Part shown: one piece after another, positions 54,101-62,384 of the stretch | Numbering within the stretch: the stretch's first letter is position 1 | Layout: the number at the start of each line of letters is the position of its first letter | NCBI GenBank assembly: GCA_020635915.1 | Contig: JACJYU010000001.1 | Location: 806,001 to 870,000 of the forward strand | DNA from: Flammeovirgaceae bacterium | GTDB taxonomy: Bacteria > Bacteroidota > Bacteroidia > Cytophagales > Cyclobacteriaceae | Reading direction: 5' to 3' | Length of the DNA: 64,000 bases | Made by a program: the position numbers and the translations under genes | Notes under the pieces: model-generated | Told to the model about the DNA's origin: nothing | The model's database searches: none | Seen by the model: the letters and a program-made list of their open reading frames with translations, nothing else

Positions 54101-54649
54101 ATGGAAACCATAGAAACATCAGGGGTAATTGGACTTATTGCGTTGGGCTGCCTAACGGCAAATTTCCTTGTCGGCCTTTTTATCTGGACAAAATCAAAAA
54201 TAAAACTTCCAAAGGGCCTTACTTTTTTAGGCCTGCATAAATTCACCGGGTACTCCGCGGCCGTGGCCATCTTGCTTCACATCCTGCTCATACCCCTCGA
54301 CCCAAAATCGGAATTTACCTGGGGCGACCTGCTCCTGCCCCTGTGGACAGTGCACCAGCCATTGGCCAACACCTTTGGGGCAATCTCGTTATACCTGGTC
54401 ATGGCAGTGGTGGTTACCTCTTATTATAAGGACAAGATGAAATATCCTACCTGGCGCGCCATCCATTTCACCTCTTACTTTGCCGCTGTCCCATTGTTCT
54501 TGCACAGCATCATTACCGATCCGCTTTTGAAAGACAGGCCCATTGACTGGTTCGATGCCGAAAAGGCCTTCGTAGAGCTGTGTGCGGTAACCGTGCTTGG
54601 CCTGATCGCCTACCGGTTTGTGATCAGGAAAAAGCCCACCACTATTTAG
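54101..54649 (+). CDS. Ferric-reductase-like transmembrane protein
   Basis: A 182-residue membrane protein with about five helices. Helices two to four carry His residues in LHKFTGYSAAVAILLHILLI, a TVHQPLANTFGAISLYLVMA segment, and WRAIHFTSYFAAVPLFLHSI, the spaced pairs that bind heme in ferric-reductase and MsrQ-like proteins. No flavin or NAD domain is present, so a partner is needed for electron transfer. I chose the ATG at 54101; upstream in-frame codons read through the end of asnS and look non-coding. It converges with the universal stress protein gene by eight overlapping bases. Confidence 0.75.
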   Translation: METIETSGVIGLIALGCLTANFLVGLFIWTKSKIKLPKGLTFLGLHKFTGYSAAVAILLHILLIPLDPKSEFTWGDLLLPLWTVHQPLANTFGAISLYLVMAVVVTSYYKDKMKYPTWRAIHFTSYFAAVPLFLHSIITDPLLKDRPIDWFDAEKAFVELCAVTVLGLIAYRFVIRKKPTTI

Positions 54650-55490
54650 CGGCCTTTACGGGCTGGCGTGTAAAGGCAAGGAGCGGGATAATCCCCTGGT
54701 AGGCGAGCCTGCGGGTGACGCTTCTGGCAAATATTTTCTCAAAGAGGTTGAGCTCGTGGGTGAAGGTGGTCAACAAGTCGCCATTCTTTTCCTTAATGTA
54801 CTTGTCGATGGCCAGGGGCACATTGTCGTCAATGACAATGTCCAGGGATATCTTGGCATAATCCGCCCTTTGCACCATCGCGTTCACTTCTTCCCGCTTG
54901 GCCTCCATATTTTTATCAATGGCCTCCACCACATGCACCATGTGCACGGTGGAGCCGAATATTTTTGCAAACGGGATAATGGCGTCCAGTTCTTTTTGAA
55001 CATCTTTCAAGTCGGAAGCGTAAACCACATTCTTAAAATTGGTAAACCCGGCTTTTTCGGGGATGGCCAGCACCGGTTCGCTGCACACATCAATTACGGA
55101 AACGGCCGTTCCCCCCAACACTACTTTCTTCAACCTGTTGGCGCCCCGGCTACCCATTATTATGAGGTTGATTTTATTGGCCTTTGCATACCGGCTGACG
55201 GTATCGGCCACATTGTGCGCCTTGATGGCCTTGAAACTGACCTTTGCCTTGGTTTTGGTTTGCTTAATGCTTTCTTCAATCAATTTTTCACCTTCTTCTT
55301 CGGCTATGGCAAACAACGACCGTTCAATTTGCTTCATCTTCAGGTGGGATTTCGGTACACCGTCCAGGCGCACCACGTTCAAAATGGTATACTCGGCCTC
55401 AAGCTTGCCCGCCATTTTAAGCCCATAATGGATGGCCACTTTTGACAAATCGGAAAAGTCGGTGAGGATAAGGATCTTGAGTGCTGCCAT
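54642..55490 (-). CDS. Universal stress protein, two UspA domains
   Basis: A 282-residue cytoplasmic protein with two tandem UspA domains. The first (about 1-145) has LKILILTDFSDLSKVAIHYG and the ATP-loop IIMGSRGANRLKKVVLGGTA. The second (about 150-275) starts NVVYASDLKDVQKELDAI and keeps only part of the nucleotide loop, which suggests it is structural. These proteins are made in stress or stationary phase. No co-transcribed partner is seen. Confidence 0.92.
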   Translation of the reverse strand: MAALKILILTDFSDLSKVAIHYGLKMAGKLEAEYTILNVVRLDGVPKSHLKMKQIERSLFAIAEEEGEKLIEESIKQTKTKAKVSFKAIKAHNVADTVSRYAKANKINLIIMGSRGANRLKKVVLGGTAVSVIDVCSEPVLAIPEKAGFTNFKNVVYASDLKDVQKELDAIIPFAKIFGSTVHMVHVVEAIDKNMEAKREEVNAMVQRADYAKISLDIVIDDNVPLAIDKYIKEKNGDLLTTFTHELNLFEKIFARSVTRRLAYQGIIPLLAFTRQPVKAAK

Positions 55491-55588
55491 AGTCGTTGAT
55501 TTTTTTGAGTGCCAAAAATAGCGATTCGGGCAGGAGATAAAAATAGAATTGTGAAGGAAGGCACAACCGGACAGGGAGGCCCTGCCTG

Positions 55589-55948
55589 CTAGCGCTTAAG
55601 GAATTTGTAGGTGGCCTTTAAGCCAGGGCCCGCATCTTTAATGGAGAGGAAATAATATCCTGATGGAAGGTCCTTTACCCGGATCCTTACTTCGTAGGCG
55701 TCAATTTGTTCTTTTTCAACATTCAACTCGTTGCCAATTACGCTGTGCAATGCCAACTGTACGGAAGCCGCATGGGGGGTGGGCAACTTTACGGTAAGGT
55801 AGTCCGAAGCCGGGTTTGGGTACATTTGAACCAGCCTGTCAGACAGGCCTGCTTCCTGGTAGATGGCCTGGCCCTGGTTTTGGCCATAGCCAACAAAGGA
55901 AAAGCCCCAAAACAGGGCAAAAAGCAATATGACCTTAACTAATTTCAC
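55589..55948 (-). CDS. Small secreted protein with T9SS sorting domain
   Basis: A 119-residue protein: signal peptide (about 1-22, ending VGYGQ), a short linker of about 15 residues, and then a C-terminal type IX secretion sorting domain (about 40-119). The type A CTD is recognised by VQMYPNPASDYLTVKLPTP, a strand pair in VQLALHSVIGNEL, and GYYFLSIKDAGPG near the end. Such domains are cleaved off during export through the T9SS. Here almost nothing precedes the CTD, so it is a minimal cargo or a remnant of a larger protein. It is a single gene. Confidence 0.88.
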   Translation of the reverse strand: MKLVKVILLFALFWGFSFVGYGQNQGQAIYQEAGLSDRLVQMYPNPASDYLTVKLPTPHAASVQLALHSVIGNELNVEKEQIDAYEVRIRVKDLPSGYYFLSIKDAGPGLKATYKFLKR

Positions 55949-56056
55949 CTGGAGTATTTACGTAATACCACCCTACAAAGGTTCTATCCGTATAAAATAA
56001 ATTTAACACAACTGTTTGATGCAAACGGCAGGCCAAAGGTTTAACCCATGGCAAAA

Positions 56057-57550
56057 TTATTGGGAAAGTGCCTTAAATGCAGCCGGGAGTGAATTAATAA
56101 TGTCAGTGGCCGTAAGGGAGGTTTGGCCGGTTTCCCAGGCTGCCAGGTCGCCTGCATACCCATGGGCAAACACCCCAACCAAGGCCGCATCCAATGCCCC
56201 CAAGCCTTGCGCCACTAAGGCAGCAAGCACCCCCGTAAGCACGTCACCGCTACCGGCAGTGGCCATGCCCGGATTGCCCGTGCTGTTGAAAAACACCCTG
56301 CCGTCCGGGGCAACGATGGCCGTGTTGGCCCCCTTTACCACCAGCACGCATTTCGTTTGGGCAGCAAAAGCCTTTGCCATTTCCAGCCGCTGAAAATCAT
56401 CGTTCCAGCTTCCGATCAACCGCTGGAGCTCACCGGGATGAGGGGTAAGGATACTGTTCCCTTTGAGCAGGTGGAGCAAATGGGCATTGGCTGCCAGCAG
56501 GTTGAGCCCATCGGCATCAACCACCAAGGGCACGGTCGCCATCCCCAGCAATTGCCCAAGCGCTTTTGCCGACTTTGGGTCCTGCCCCAGGCCCGGGCCA
56601 ATTCCAATGGCATTGAAACCCTCCAATTTTGGCGGGGCGGAAAAGCATTTATCGTCACCATCCACAGAAGCCATGGCTTCGGGCACGGAAGTTTGAATGA
56701 TGGAATAGCCACAATGGGGCACATGCACGGTGAGCAGGCCAACACCCGCCCGCATTGCCGCCCTGGCGGACAGCACGGACGCCCCCATCTTGCCAAACCC
56801 CCCCGCAATAAGCAATGCCTTGCCAAAATCGCCTTTGTGGGCAAATTTCCTTCTCCCCGGCAGGTGTTTGGCCACCCACTTCTTGTCCACCAAAAAATAC
56901 CCTGAAGAAATCCCCTTTAAAAAAGCCTTGCTCAAGCCTATGTCCACCACCGCCCATTGGCCCACTTTGGTTTCATTCCCCGGAAGCATAAAAGCCAGCT
57001 TGGGCGCCTGGAAAGTAACCGTATAATCGGCCAGGACGCACACGCCCACGGTAGGCTTGTCGGCAAAAAGCCCTGATGGAACGTCAATGGCCACCCTCAA
57101 GGCAGGGGCCTGGTTCATCGCCCCGATCACTTCGGCATAAATGCCTTCAGGCGGCCGGGACAGGCCGGAGCCAAAAACCCCATCGATGAGCACGTCACAG
57201 GCATTGAAAATCCCTACCTGCGGCTTTGCAGTGATTTCCACAACATTCACGGGCAGGCGCTGCCTGTTTGTTTTGAAGTCCTGGGATCCGTCCGTGCCGC
57301 CCTTCACCACCCACACTTCGATGGCATAGCCCATCTCGTTGAGCAGGCGGGCAATCCCAAGCCCATCACCGCCATTGTTGCCCGTGCCGCATACTATGCC
57401 AATGCGCTTGTGTGGTTTAAAACGGGCAGCAAACCACTGAACGAACGCAACGCACGCCCTTTCCATCAGGTCGATAGAGGCAATGGGTTCATTTTTGATG
57501 GTGTAGGCGTCCCATTCCCTGATTTCGGATGTATTTAGTATTTTGAGCAC
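56057..57550 (-). CDS. nnr: Bifunctional NAD(P)H-hydrate epimerase/dehydratase
   Basis: A 497-residue repair enzyme that epimerises and dehydrates damaged NAD(P)HX. The N-terminal epimerase (YjeF_N, about 1-215) has GIVCGTGNNGGDGLGIARLL. The C-terminal ADP/ATP-dependent dehydratase (about 235-497) has ILTPHPGELQRLIG, then GNPGMATAGSGDVLTG, the nucleotide-binding signature. The reading frame could extend 51 codons upstream, but that part overlaps the divergent gene, so I use the GTG at 57550, which gives the expected VLKILNTSEIREWD start. A GTG start is common for this gene. Confidence 0.93.
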   Translation of the reverse strand: MLKILNTSEIREWDAYTIKNEPIASIDLMERACVAFVQWFAARFKPHKRIGIVCGTGNNGGDGLGIARLLNEMGYAIEVWVVKGGTDGSQDFKTNRQRLPVNVVEITAKPQVGIFNACDVLIDGVFGSGLSRPPEGIYAEVIGAMNQAPALRVAIDVPSGLFADKPTVGVCVLADYTVTFQAPKLAFMLPGNETKVGQWAVVDIGLSKAFLKGISSGYFLVDKKWVAKHLPGRRKFAHKGDFGKALLIAGGFGKMGASVLSARAAMRAGVGLLTVHVPHCGYSIIQTSVPEAMASVDGDDKCFSAPPKLEGFNAIGIGPGLGQDPKSAKALGQLLGMATVPLVVDADGLNLLAANAHLLHLLKGNSILTPHPGELQRLIGSWNDDFQRLEMAKAFAAQTKCVLVVKGANTAIVAPDGRVFFNSTGNPGMATAGSGDVLTGVLAALVAQGLGALDAALVGVFAHGYAGDLAAWETGQTSLTATDIINSLPAAFKALSQ

Positions 57551-57598
57551 GGTTAGGCGAAGATAAGGATCGCTTTGGAGTTTTTTTAATATTTGACT

Positions 57599-58561
57599 AT
57601 GGTTCGCAATACGCCCGGTGACCTTTTGGAAAAAGGGTTTATAACCAAAGAACAATTCAACCGTATAGGCCCCATCGTCTCCGGAAAAATATTTTCCGTG
57701 CACTATGAGCTCCGCACCCTCCTATACCTTGGGGTGTTGATGTTTACCGGGGGCATGGGCATCCTCATATACAAAAATATTGGCGCCCTCGGCCACCTTA
57801 TCAGCATCCTGGCACTGTGCATTGTCATGGTTGTTTGCTTTTGGTATGCCTTCGCAAAAGGGCCGGGGTTTTCCGTGGAAAAAACAAAGCCCCCCACCCC
57901 TTACTTTGATTACATCGTGCTGCTGGGAAGCTTGCTGTTGATTTCCGTGCAGGGCTATGCACAATTTCAGTATGGGCTGTTGACCAACCACATGGGGTGG
58001 GGCACACTGGCCACCTCTATTTTCTTCTTTTATATTGCCTACCGGTTTGACAACCTGGGCATCCTCTCACTGGCCATTACTGCGTTGGCTTCGTTCTGGA
58101 GCATTAGTGTATCGCCACAAAAATGGTACAGCAGTGGTTTCCTGGAGACTGCCAACCTTCATATCACCGCTATTTTTTTTGGGTCCATACTGGGGGCCCT
58201 GGCCATGGCGCTGAACTGGAAATCGATCAAAAAGCATTTCACCTTCACGTACATCAATTTCTCCATTTTGATATTTTTTGTTGGGGCCACGGCAGGACTG
58301 TTTGACGGGACCGCCTACTTTGTTTATCTGTTGCTGATTTATGCCGGCTGTGGCTTCGCGGTTTATTATGCCAGCAAAGAGCGCTCCTTTTTGTTCCTTT
58401 TATACGCCTTTGTATTTGGCTACATAGGCACCACCTATCTCTTAACGGACCTGGTTTTGGCCCATGTACCTGAGTTGATATTTTACTATGCCATGCTTTC
58501 TTGTGGCGGCTTTGTATACTTTATTGTCTCCTACAAAAATTTTTTTAGACGCAACGCATGA
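57599..58561 (+). CDS. DUF2157-type membrane protein
   Basis: A 320-residue protein. A short soluble N-terminal part (about 1-38, with LLEKGFITKEQFNRI) precedes about nine membrane helices. The layout and the N-terminal segment match DUF2157, whose function is unknown. I start at the ATG at 57599; a TTG lies two codons upstream. It is coupled by an ATGA overlap to a second, related membrane-protein gene. Confidence 0.75.
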   Translation: MVRNTPGDLLEKGFITKEQFNRIGPIVSGKIFSVHYELRTLLYLGVLMFTGGMGILIYKNIGALGHLISILALCIVMVVCFWYAFAKGPGFSVEKTKPPTPYFDYIVLLGSLLLISVQGYAQFQYGLLTNHMGWGTLATSIFFFYIAYRFDNLGILSLAITALASFWSISVSPQKWYSSGFLETANLHITAIFFGSILGALAMALNWKSIKKHFTFTYINFSILIFFVGATAGLFDGTAYFVYLLLIYAGCGFAVYYASKERSFLFLLYAFVFGYIGTTYLLTDLVLAHVPELIFYYAMLSCGGFVYFIVSYKNFFRRNA

Positions 58562-59724
58562 AATGTGCCTACCCCACCACCTGGCTCTACAACCTGGAGG
58601 TAATCAAAGAGGCCAAACGTTGGCTCAAGGCAGGCTTTATTGATGGCCCGCAATTCAAAACCATTGCGGAGGCGCACGCCTCGCCCTTTTACCACCCCAA
58701 CTTCACCATACGGGCACTGATTTTTATCGCTTCCCTTATTGGCCTTTCAGGGGTGACCGGCCTGCTGGCACTGATGGTACTGGACACCAGCCCATCCGTG
58801 GTTTCAGTGGTTTGCCTGCTGTACGGGCTTGGCTCTTTCATACTGGTGGACAAGGCCATCATAAGAAACTCAAAGCACTATAAATCCGGCCTCACCGAGG
58901 CCCTGATCTACCACGCGTGCGGGTTTGTCATCGGGGGGCTTGCAGGGCTTGTGGACTTTAAGACCGTGCCCATGCTGTTATTTGCCCTTGTCGTCCTTTC
59001 CATTACGGCTTTCCGCTATCTCGATTTGCTTGCCACCGTGGCGGCATTGTTGGTTTTTTCCTACCTGATATTCCACTGGCTATTTAGCTGGGGCGGGGTT
59101 TTCCAACAAGTAATCCCTTTTGTTTTTATCCTCGTTTTCATCGCGGTTTACCTCCTTGCAAAAAAGTTTAAAAGGAATATGGAACTGTCCGTTTGGGCAA
59201 ACAACCTCCTCCTTGTGGAGTCGTTCAGCCTTCTGGTGGTTTACCTGTCAGGTAATTACCTGGTTGTGCGCGAGCTGAGCATAAATATGATGGGCTTGTC
59301 CCTTGCCCCTGGGGAAGATATACCATTTGCATTCGTGTTCTATGGGTTCACGGCCATCATTCCGGCCATCTATTTGTATCTGGGCATCCGCAACAAAGAC
59401 GCTGTGCCCATGCGCATAGGGCTGTTGGTGGTGGCATTGTCCTTATTCACCATTAAATATTACATTGGTTTTGACCAAATGGAAACCACCCTAACGGTTT
59501 TGGGGGCCGGGCTGTTGGCCACCGGGCTGCTGCTGTTCAATTATTTAAAAGTGATGCGCCATGGCATTACCCGTGAGGTGCTGCTTTCACAAAAATGGGC
59601 AGGCGCAAACGCAGAAGCCTTTATTGTTTCCCAAACAATGGGCGGCAACCAGGCAAATATTGATGAGGCTTTTCGCGGCAAAGGCGGGGATTTTGGCGGG
59701 GGTGGCTCCAGCGGCAGTTTTTAA
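58558..59724 (+). CDS. Multi-helix membrane protein with Gly-Ser tail
   Basis: A 388-residue protein with an N-terminal soluble segment (about 1-45, AKRWLKAGFIDGPQFKTIAE) and about ten membrane helices. The build resembles the preceding DUF2157-like gene, suggesting a duplication. The C-terminus is rich in Gly and Ser, DFGGGGSSGSF, as in YgcG/TPM-type membrane proteins. Coupled translation suggests the two proteins form a complex. Function unknown. Confidence 0.7.
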   Translation: MKCAYPTTWLYNLEVIKEAKRWLKAGFIDGPQFKTIAEAHASPFYHPNFTIRALIFIASLIGLSGVTGLLALMVLDTSPSVVSVVCLLYGLGSFILVDKAIIRNSKHYKSGLTEALIYHACGFVIGGLAGLVDFKTVPMLLFALVVLSITAFRYLDLLATVAALLVFSYLIFHWLFSWGGVFQQVIPFVFILVFIAVYLLAKKFKRNMELSVWANNLLLVESFSLLVVYLSGNYLVVRELSINMMGLSLAPGEDIPFAFVFYGFTAIIPAIYLYLGIRNKDAVPMRIGLLVVALSLFTIKYYIGFDQMETTLTVLGAGLLATGLLLFNYLKVMRHGITREVLLSQKWAGANAEAFIVSQTMGGNQANIDEAFRGKGGDFGGGGSSGSF

Positions 59725-59824
59725 CATTTTCTTTGGCAACGAACCATATATCCTTTTAAATGTTTAGGAATAAAGCATGCAGGCAAACCATTCAACAACC
59801 AGCACCGCAGGCCACCATTTTAGA

Positions 59825-60817
59825 ATGGAACAAAAAACACTAGACCAAATATTGGGGATACAATACCCCGTCATCATGGCGCCCATGTTCCTCATTACCA
59901 ATACCAAAATGGTAAAAGCGGCCTTGGACAACGGGATAACCGCGGCCTTTCCAGCCTTAAATTACCGTACCGACAAAGAACTTCGCGCGGCCATTCACGA
60001 CATCAAATCCCATTCGGACAAGCCTTTTGGGGTAAACCTCATCGTGAACAAGTCAAACCCAAAATATAAAGGCCAACTGGAAACCTTGCTTGACCTGGGC
60101 GTGGCCTTTATCATCACTTCCTTGGGCAACCCCAAGGAGGTGCTGGAAAGGGCACATGAAAAGGGCATCAAAGTATTTTGTGACGTGGTGGATTTGAAAT
60201 ATGCGCAAAAAGTTGAAGCCCTTGGTGCCGATGCGCTAATTGCGGTCAACTCGGAAGCCGGTGGCCATGTAGGAAAAACCGTTCCCAGGGACTTGATCAA
60301 GCTGCTAAAGGAAAATTGCAACATCCCCGTCATATCTGCCGGTGGGGTGGCGTTGGGCCGGGACTTGTGCCAGGCCATGGAGTGGGGGGCGGCAGGTGCA
60401 TCGGTGGGCACGATTTTTATTGCTTGCGATGAAGCGGACATTTCGCAAGAGTACAAACAGGCCGTGGTGGACTATGGCGCCAAAGACATTGTGCTCACCA
60501 CAAAAATGTCTGGCTCGGCACTCACCGTCATCAACACCCCGTATGTGCAGGCCATTGGAACGGAAGCAACTTTTTGGGAAAAGCTGATGAACAACAACAA
60601 GCCTTTAAAAAAATACATAAAAATGTTCATTGCGTTAAGGGGCATGAGGAAAGTGGAAAAAGCCGCCAAAGAAGCCACGTACAAGACCGTATGGTGTGCG
60701 GGGCCGGCCATAGAGCATGTTGACAGCATAAAACCAATTGCCGAAATCATTCAAAAATTCACCCGTGAATATTCACAGGCCATGGCCGAAAGCCCCATAT
60801 TCAAAATTGAACGTTGA
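59825..60817 (+). CDS. Nitronate monooxygenase (2-nitropropane dioxygenase family)
   Basis: A 330-residue FMN-dependent TIM-barrel enzyme that oxidises alkyl nitronates. Typical blocks are IQYPVIMAPMFLITNTKMVK at the N-terminus, FGVNLIVNKSNPKY, GADALIAVNSEAGGHVG (with the conserved His-Gly) and PVISAGGVALGRDL, ending with WGAAGASVGTIFIACDEA, the FMN phosphate site. I chose the ATG at 59825; the ORF extends 16 codons further upstream. It is 20 bases ahead of the aminotransferase gene, probably on one transcript. Confidence 0.9.
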   Translation: MEQKTLDQILGIQYPVIMAPMFLITNTKMVKAALDNGITAAFPALNYRTDKELRAAIHDIKSHSDKPFGVNLIVNKSNPKYKGQLETLLDLGVAFIITSLGNPKEVLERAHEKGIKVFCDVVDLKYAQKVEALGADALIAVNSEAGGHVGKTVPRDLIKLLKENCNIPVISAGGVALGRDLCQAMEWGAAGASVGTIFIACDEADISQEYKQAVVDYGAKDIVLTTKMSGSALTVINTPYVQAIGTEATFWEKLMNNNKPLKKYIKMFIALRGMRKVEKAAKEATYKTVWCAGPAIEHVDSIKPIAEIIQKFTREYSQAMAESPIFKIER

Positions 60818-60837
60818 CTTAAATCAACTATTCGCAC

Positions 60838-61950
60838 ATGAAAGTTTCCCCCTTCAAGCTCGAGCGCTACTTCGACAAGTACGAGTTTTCCGCTCCCCAT
60901 CTGCTGAGCAGCTCCGATTGTGAGCCGCTACAACTCAACGAACTCATGGGGATGGCCGATGACCAAACCCGTCACGAATGGGAAACGTTGAAACTGGGCT
61001 ATACGGAATCGAAAGGCGACCATGTCTTCAGAAAGGAAATCTCGAAATTATATACTTCCATATCCCCAGAAGAGGTGTTGGTGCTTGTTCCTGAAGAAGG
61101 CATATTTATTTCCATGAACGCCTTGTTGGAAAAAGGGGACCATGTCGTCACTACCTTTCCTGGCTACCAATCCCTTTACCAGGTGGCAGAAGACATAGGC
61201 TGCCAGGTATCCAAATGGGAGCCTGACCAAGGCCTTGCCTTTCAGGTTGAGGATTTGAAAGCATTGATAACGGACAAGACCAAGCTCATCGTCATCAACT
61301 TTCCCCATAACCCTACGGGGGCATTGATAAGCAAAGACGAACTTCAAGGCATTGTGGACATGGCACGCGAAAAAGATATTGTGGTTTTCTCGGATGAGAT
61401 GTACCGGTTTATGGAGTATGACGAAAAAGACAGGCTGCCTTCCGTTTGTGATTTGTATGAAAATGCCATTTCGCTTTTCGGCCTGAGCAAAACTTTTGGC
61501 CTCCCGGGGCTGCGCATGGGCTGGCTCACCACCCGGAATAAAAATTTCATGCAGGAACTCGTCACTTTTAAGGACTATACCACCATCTGCAATAATGCCC
61601 CTGGGGAAAAATTGGGCACTATCGCCCTGCAAAACAAGGACAAACTGATAGCCCGAAGCCTGGGGATCATCAAAGGCAACCTCACTTTGCTCGAAGGCTT
61701 CGCCCACCGGCACCAGGAGTGGTTCATCTGGAAAACACCAAAGGCAGGCTCCATCGCCTTTCCCGAATTACGGGTGAAAGGGACGGTAATGGAATTTTGC
61801 CAGGACCTGGTAAGGACAAAAGGGGTGATGTTGCTGCCGCACGATGTGTACGACTTTGCCCGGCCCCATGTGCGGATGGGGTTTGGGCGCACCTCCCTCC
61901 CCAGTGCACTCAAGGCATTTGAAGGGTACCTGGCGGAGAAAAGTACCTAA
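60838..61950 (+). CDS. PLP-dependent aminotransferase, class I/II
   Basis: A 370-residue fold-type I aminotransferase. PLP is bound by Lys218 in GLSKTFGLPGLRMGW. Other class I/II marks are NFPHNPTGALIS (Asn and Pro of the substrate loop), FSDEMYRFM (Asp that pairs with the pyridine N) and the C-terminal Arg in VRMGFGRTSLPSAL. The exact amino donor cannot be told; the layout resembles LL-DAP or aspartate-type enzymes of the alpha class. It is followed by a convergent ferredoxin gene. Confidence 0.92.
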   Translation: MKVSPFKLERYFDKYEFSAPHLLSSSDCEPLQLNELMGMADDQTRHEWETLKLGYTESKGDHVFRKEISKLYTSISPEEVLVLVPEEGIFISMNALLEKGDHVVTTFPGYQSLYQVAEDIGCQVSKWEPDQGLAFQVEDLKALITDKTKLIVINFPHNPTGALISKDELQGIVDMAREKDIVVFSDEMYRFMEYDEKDRLPSVCDLYENAISLFGLSKTFGLPGLRMGWLTTRNKNFMQELVTFKDYTTICNNAPGEKLGTIALQNKDKLIARSLGIIKGNLTLLEGFAHRHQEWFIWKTPKAGSIAFPELRVKGTVMEFCQDLVRTKGVMLLPHDVYDFARPHVRMGFGRTSLPSALKAFEGYLAEKST

Positions 61951-61961
61951 AAGTCCTTAAT

Positions 61962-62261
61962 TTAAGGCACCTGGCGGCCAAAGAACTGGTAGTTGAGCGG
62001 GATATATTTTTTCCACTCATCGGGCACCTCGCTTTCTTCGAAGATGGCGTCAACCGGGCAGGCCGGCACGCAAGCGTCACAATCGATGCAGGTTTCGGGG
62101 TCTATGTACAACTGTTTTCCGGCAGGGTCAAACCCCTCCACTTTACATTCCTGTCCGCTTCCATCGGTGCTGATCGGTCCATGGATGCAATCAACGGGGC
62201 AAACGTCCACACAGGCGGTATCGCAAGTGCCCACACAGGGTTCGCAAATAGTATAAGGCAT
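61962..62261 (-). CDS. Dicluster 4Fe-4S ferredoxin
   Basis: A 99-residue ferredoxin with Cys motifs for two [4Fe-4S] clusters. The first is CEPCVGTCDTACVDVCPVDC, the second CIDCDACVPACPVD (about 58-71). The N-terminal start MPYTICEPCVGTCDTAC is typical of the Bacteroidota and thermophile ferredoxins that serve 2-oxoacid oxidoreductases. The divergent start of a 2-oxoacid:ferredoxin oxidoreductase gene 123 bases away supports that role. Confidence 0.93.
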   Translation of the reverse strand: MPYTICEPCVGTCDTACVDVCPVDCIHGPISTDGSGQECKVEGFDPAGKQLYIDPETCIDCDACVPACPVDAIFEESEVPDEWKKYIPLNYQFFGRQVP

Positions 62262-62384
62262 AACAAGCTTATTTAAGTTTTTTGGTTGACTAATGCTATA
62301 ATCTAAAAATAGAAAAAAACTTAGAATATCATCGCATTGTTATTGTGGCACAGGGGCAGTAATTTTATAGTAATCTGAAATTTT

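Noticed and set aside
57551..57703. ATG-initiated extension of the NAD(P)HX repair gene
   Set aside because: It would overlap the divergent DUF2157 gene by over 100 bases; the family-typical start is the GTG at 57550.
62284..62302. TTGACT and TATAAT on the plus strand before korA
   Set aside because: The spacing is only about five bases, so it is not a functional -35/-10 pair, and this phylum uses a different promoter consensus.
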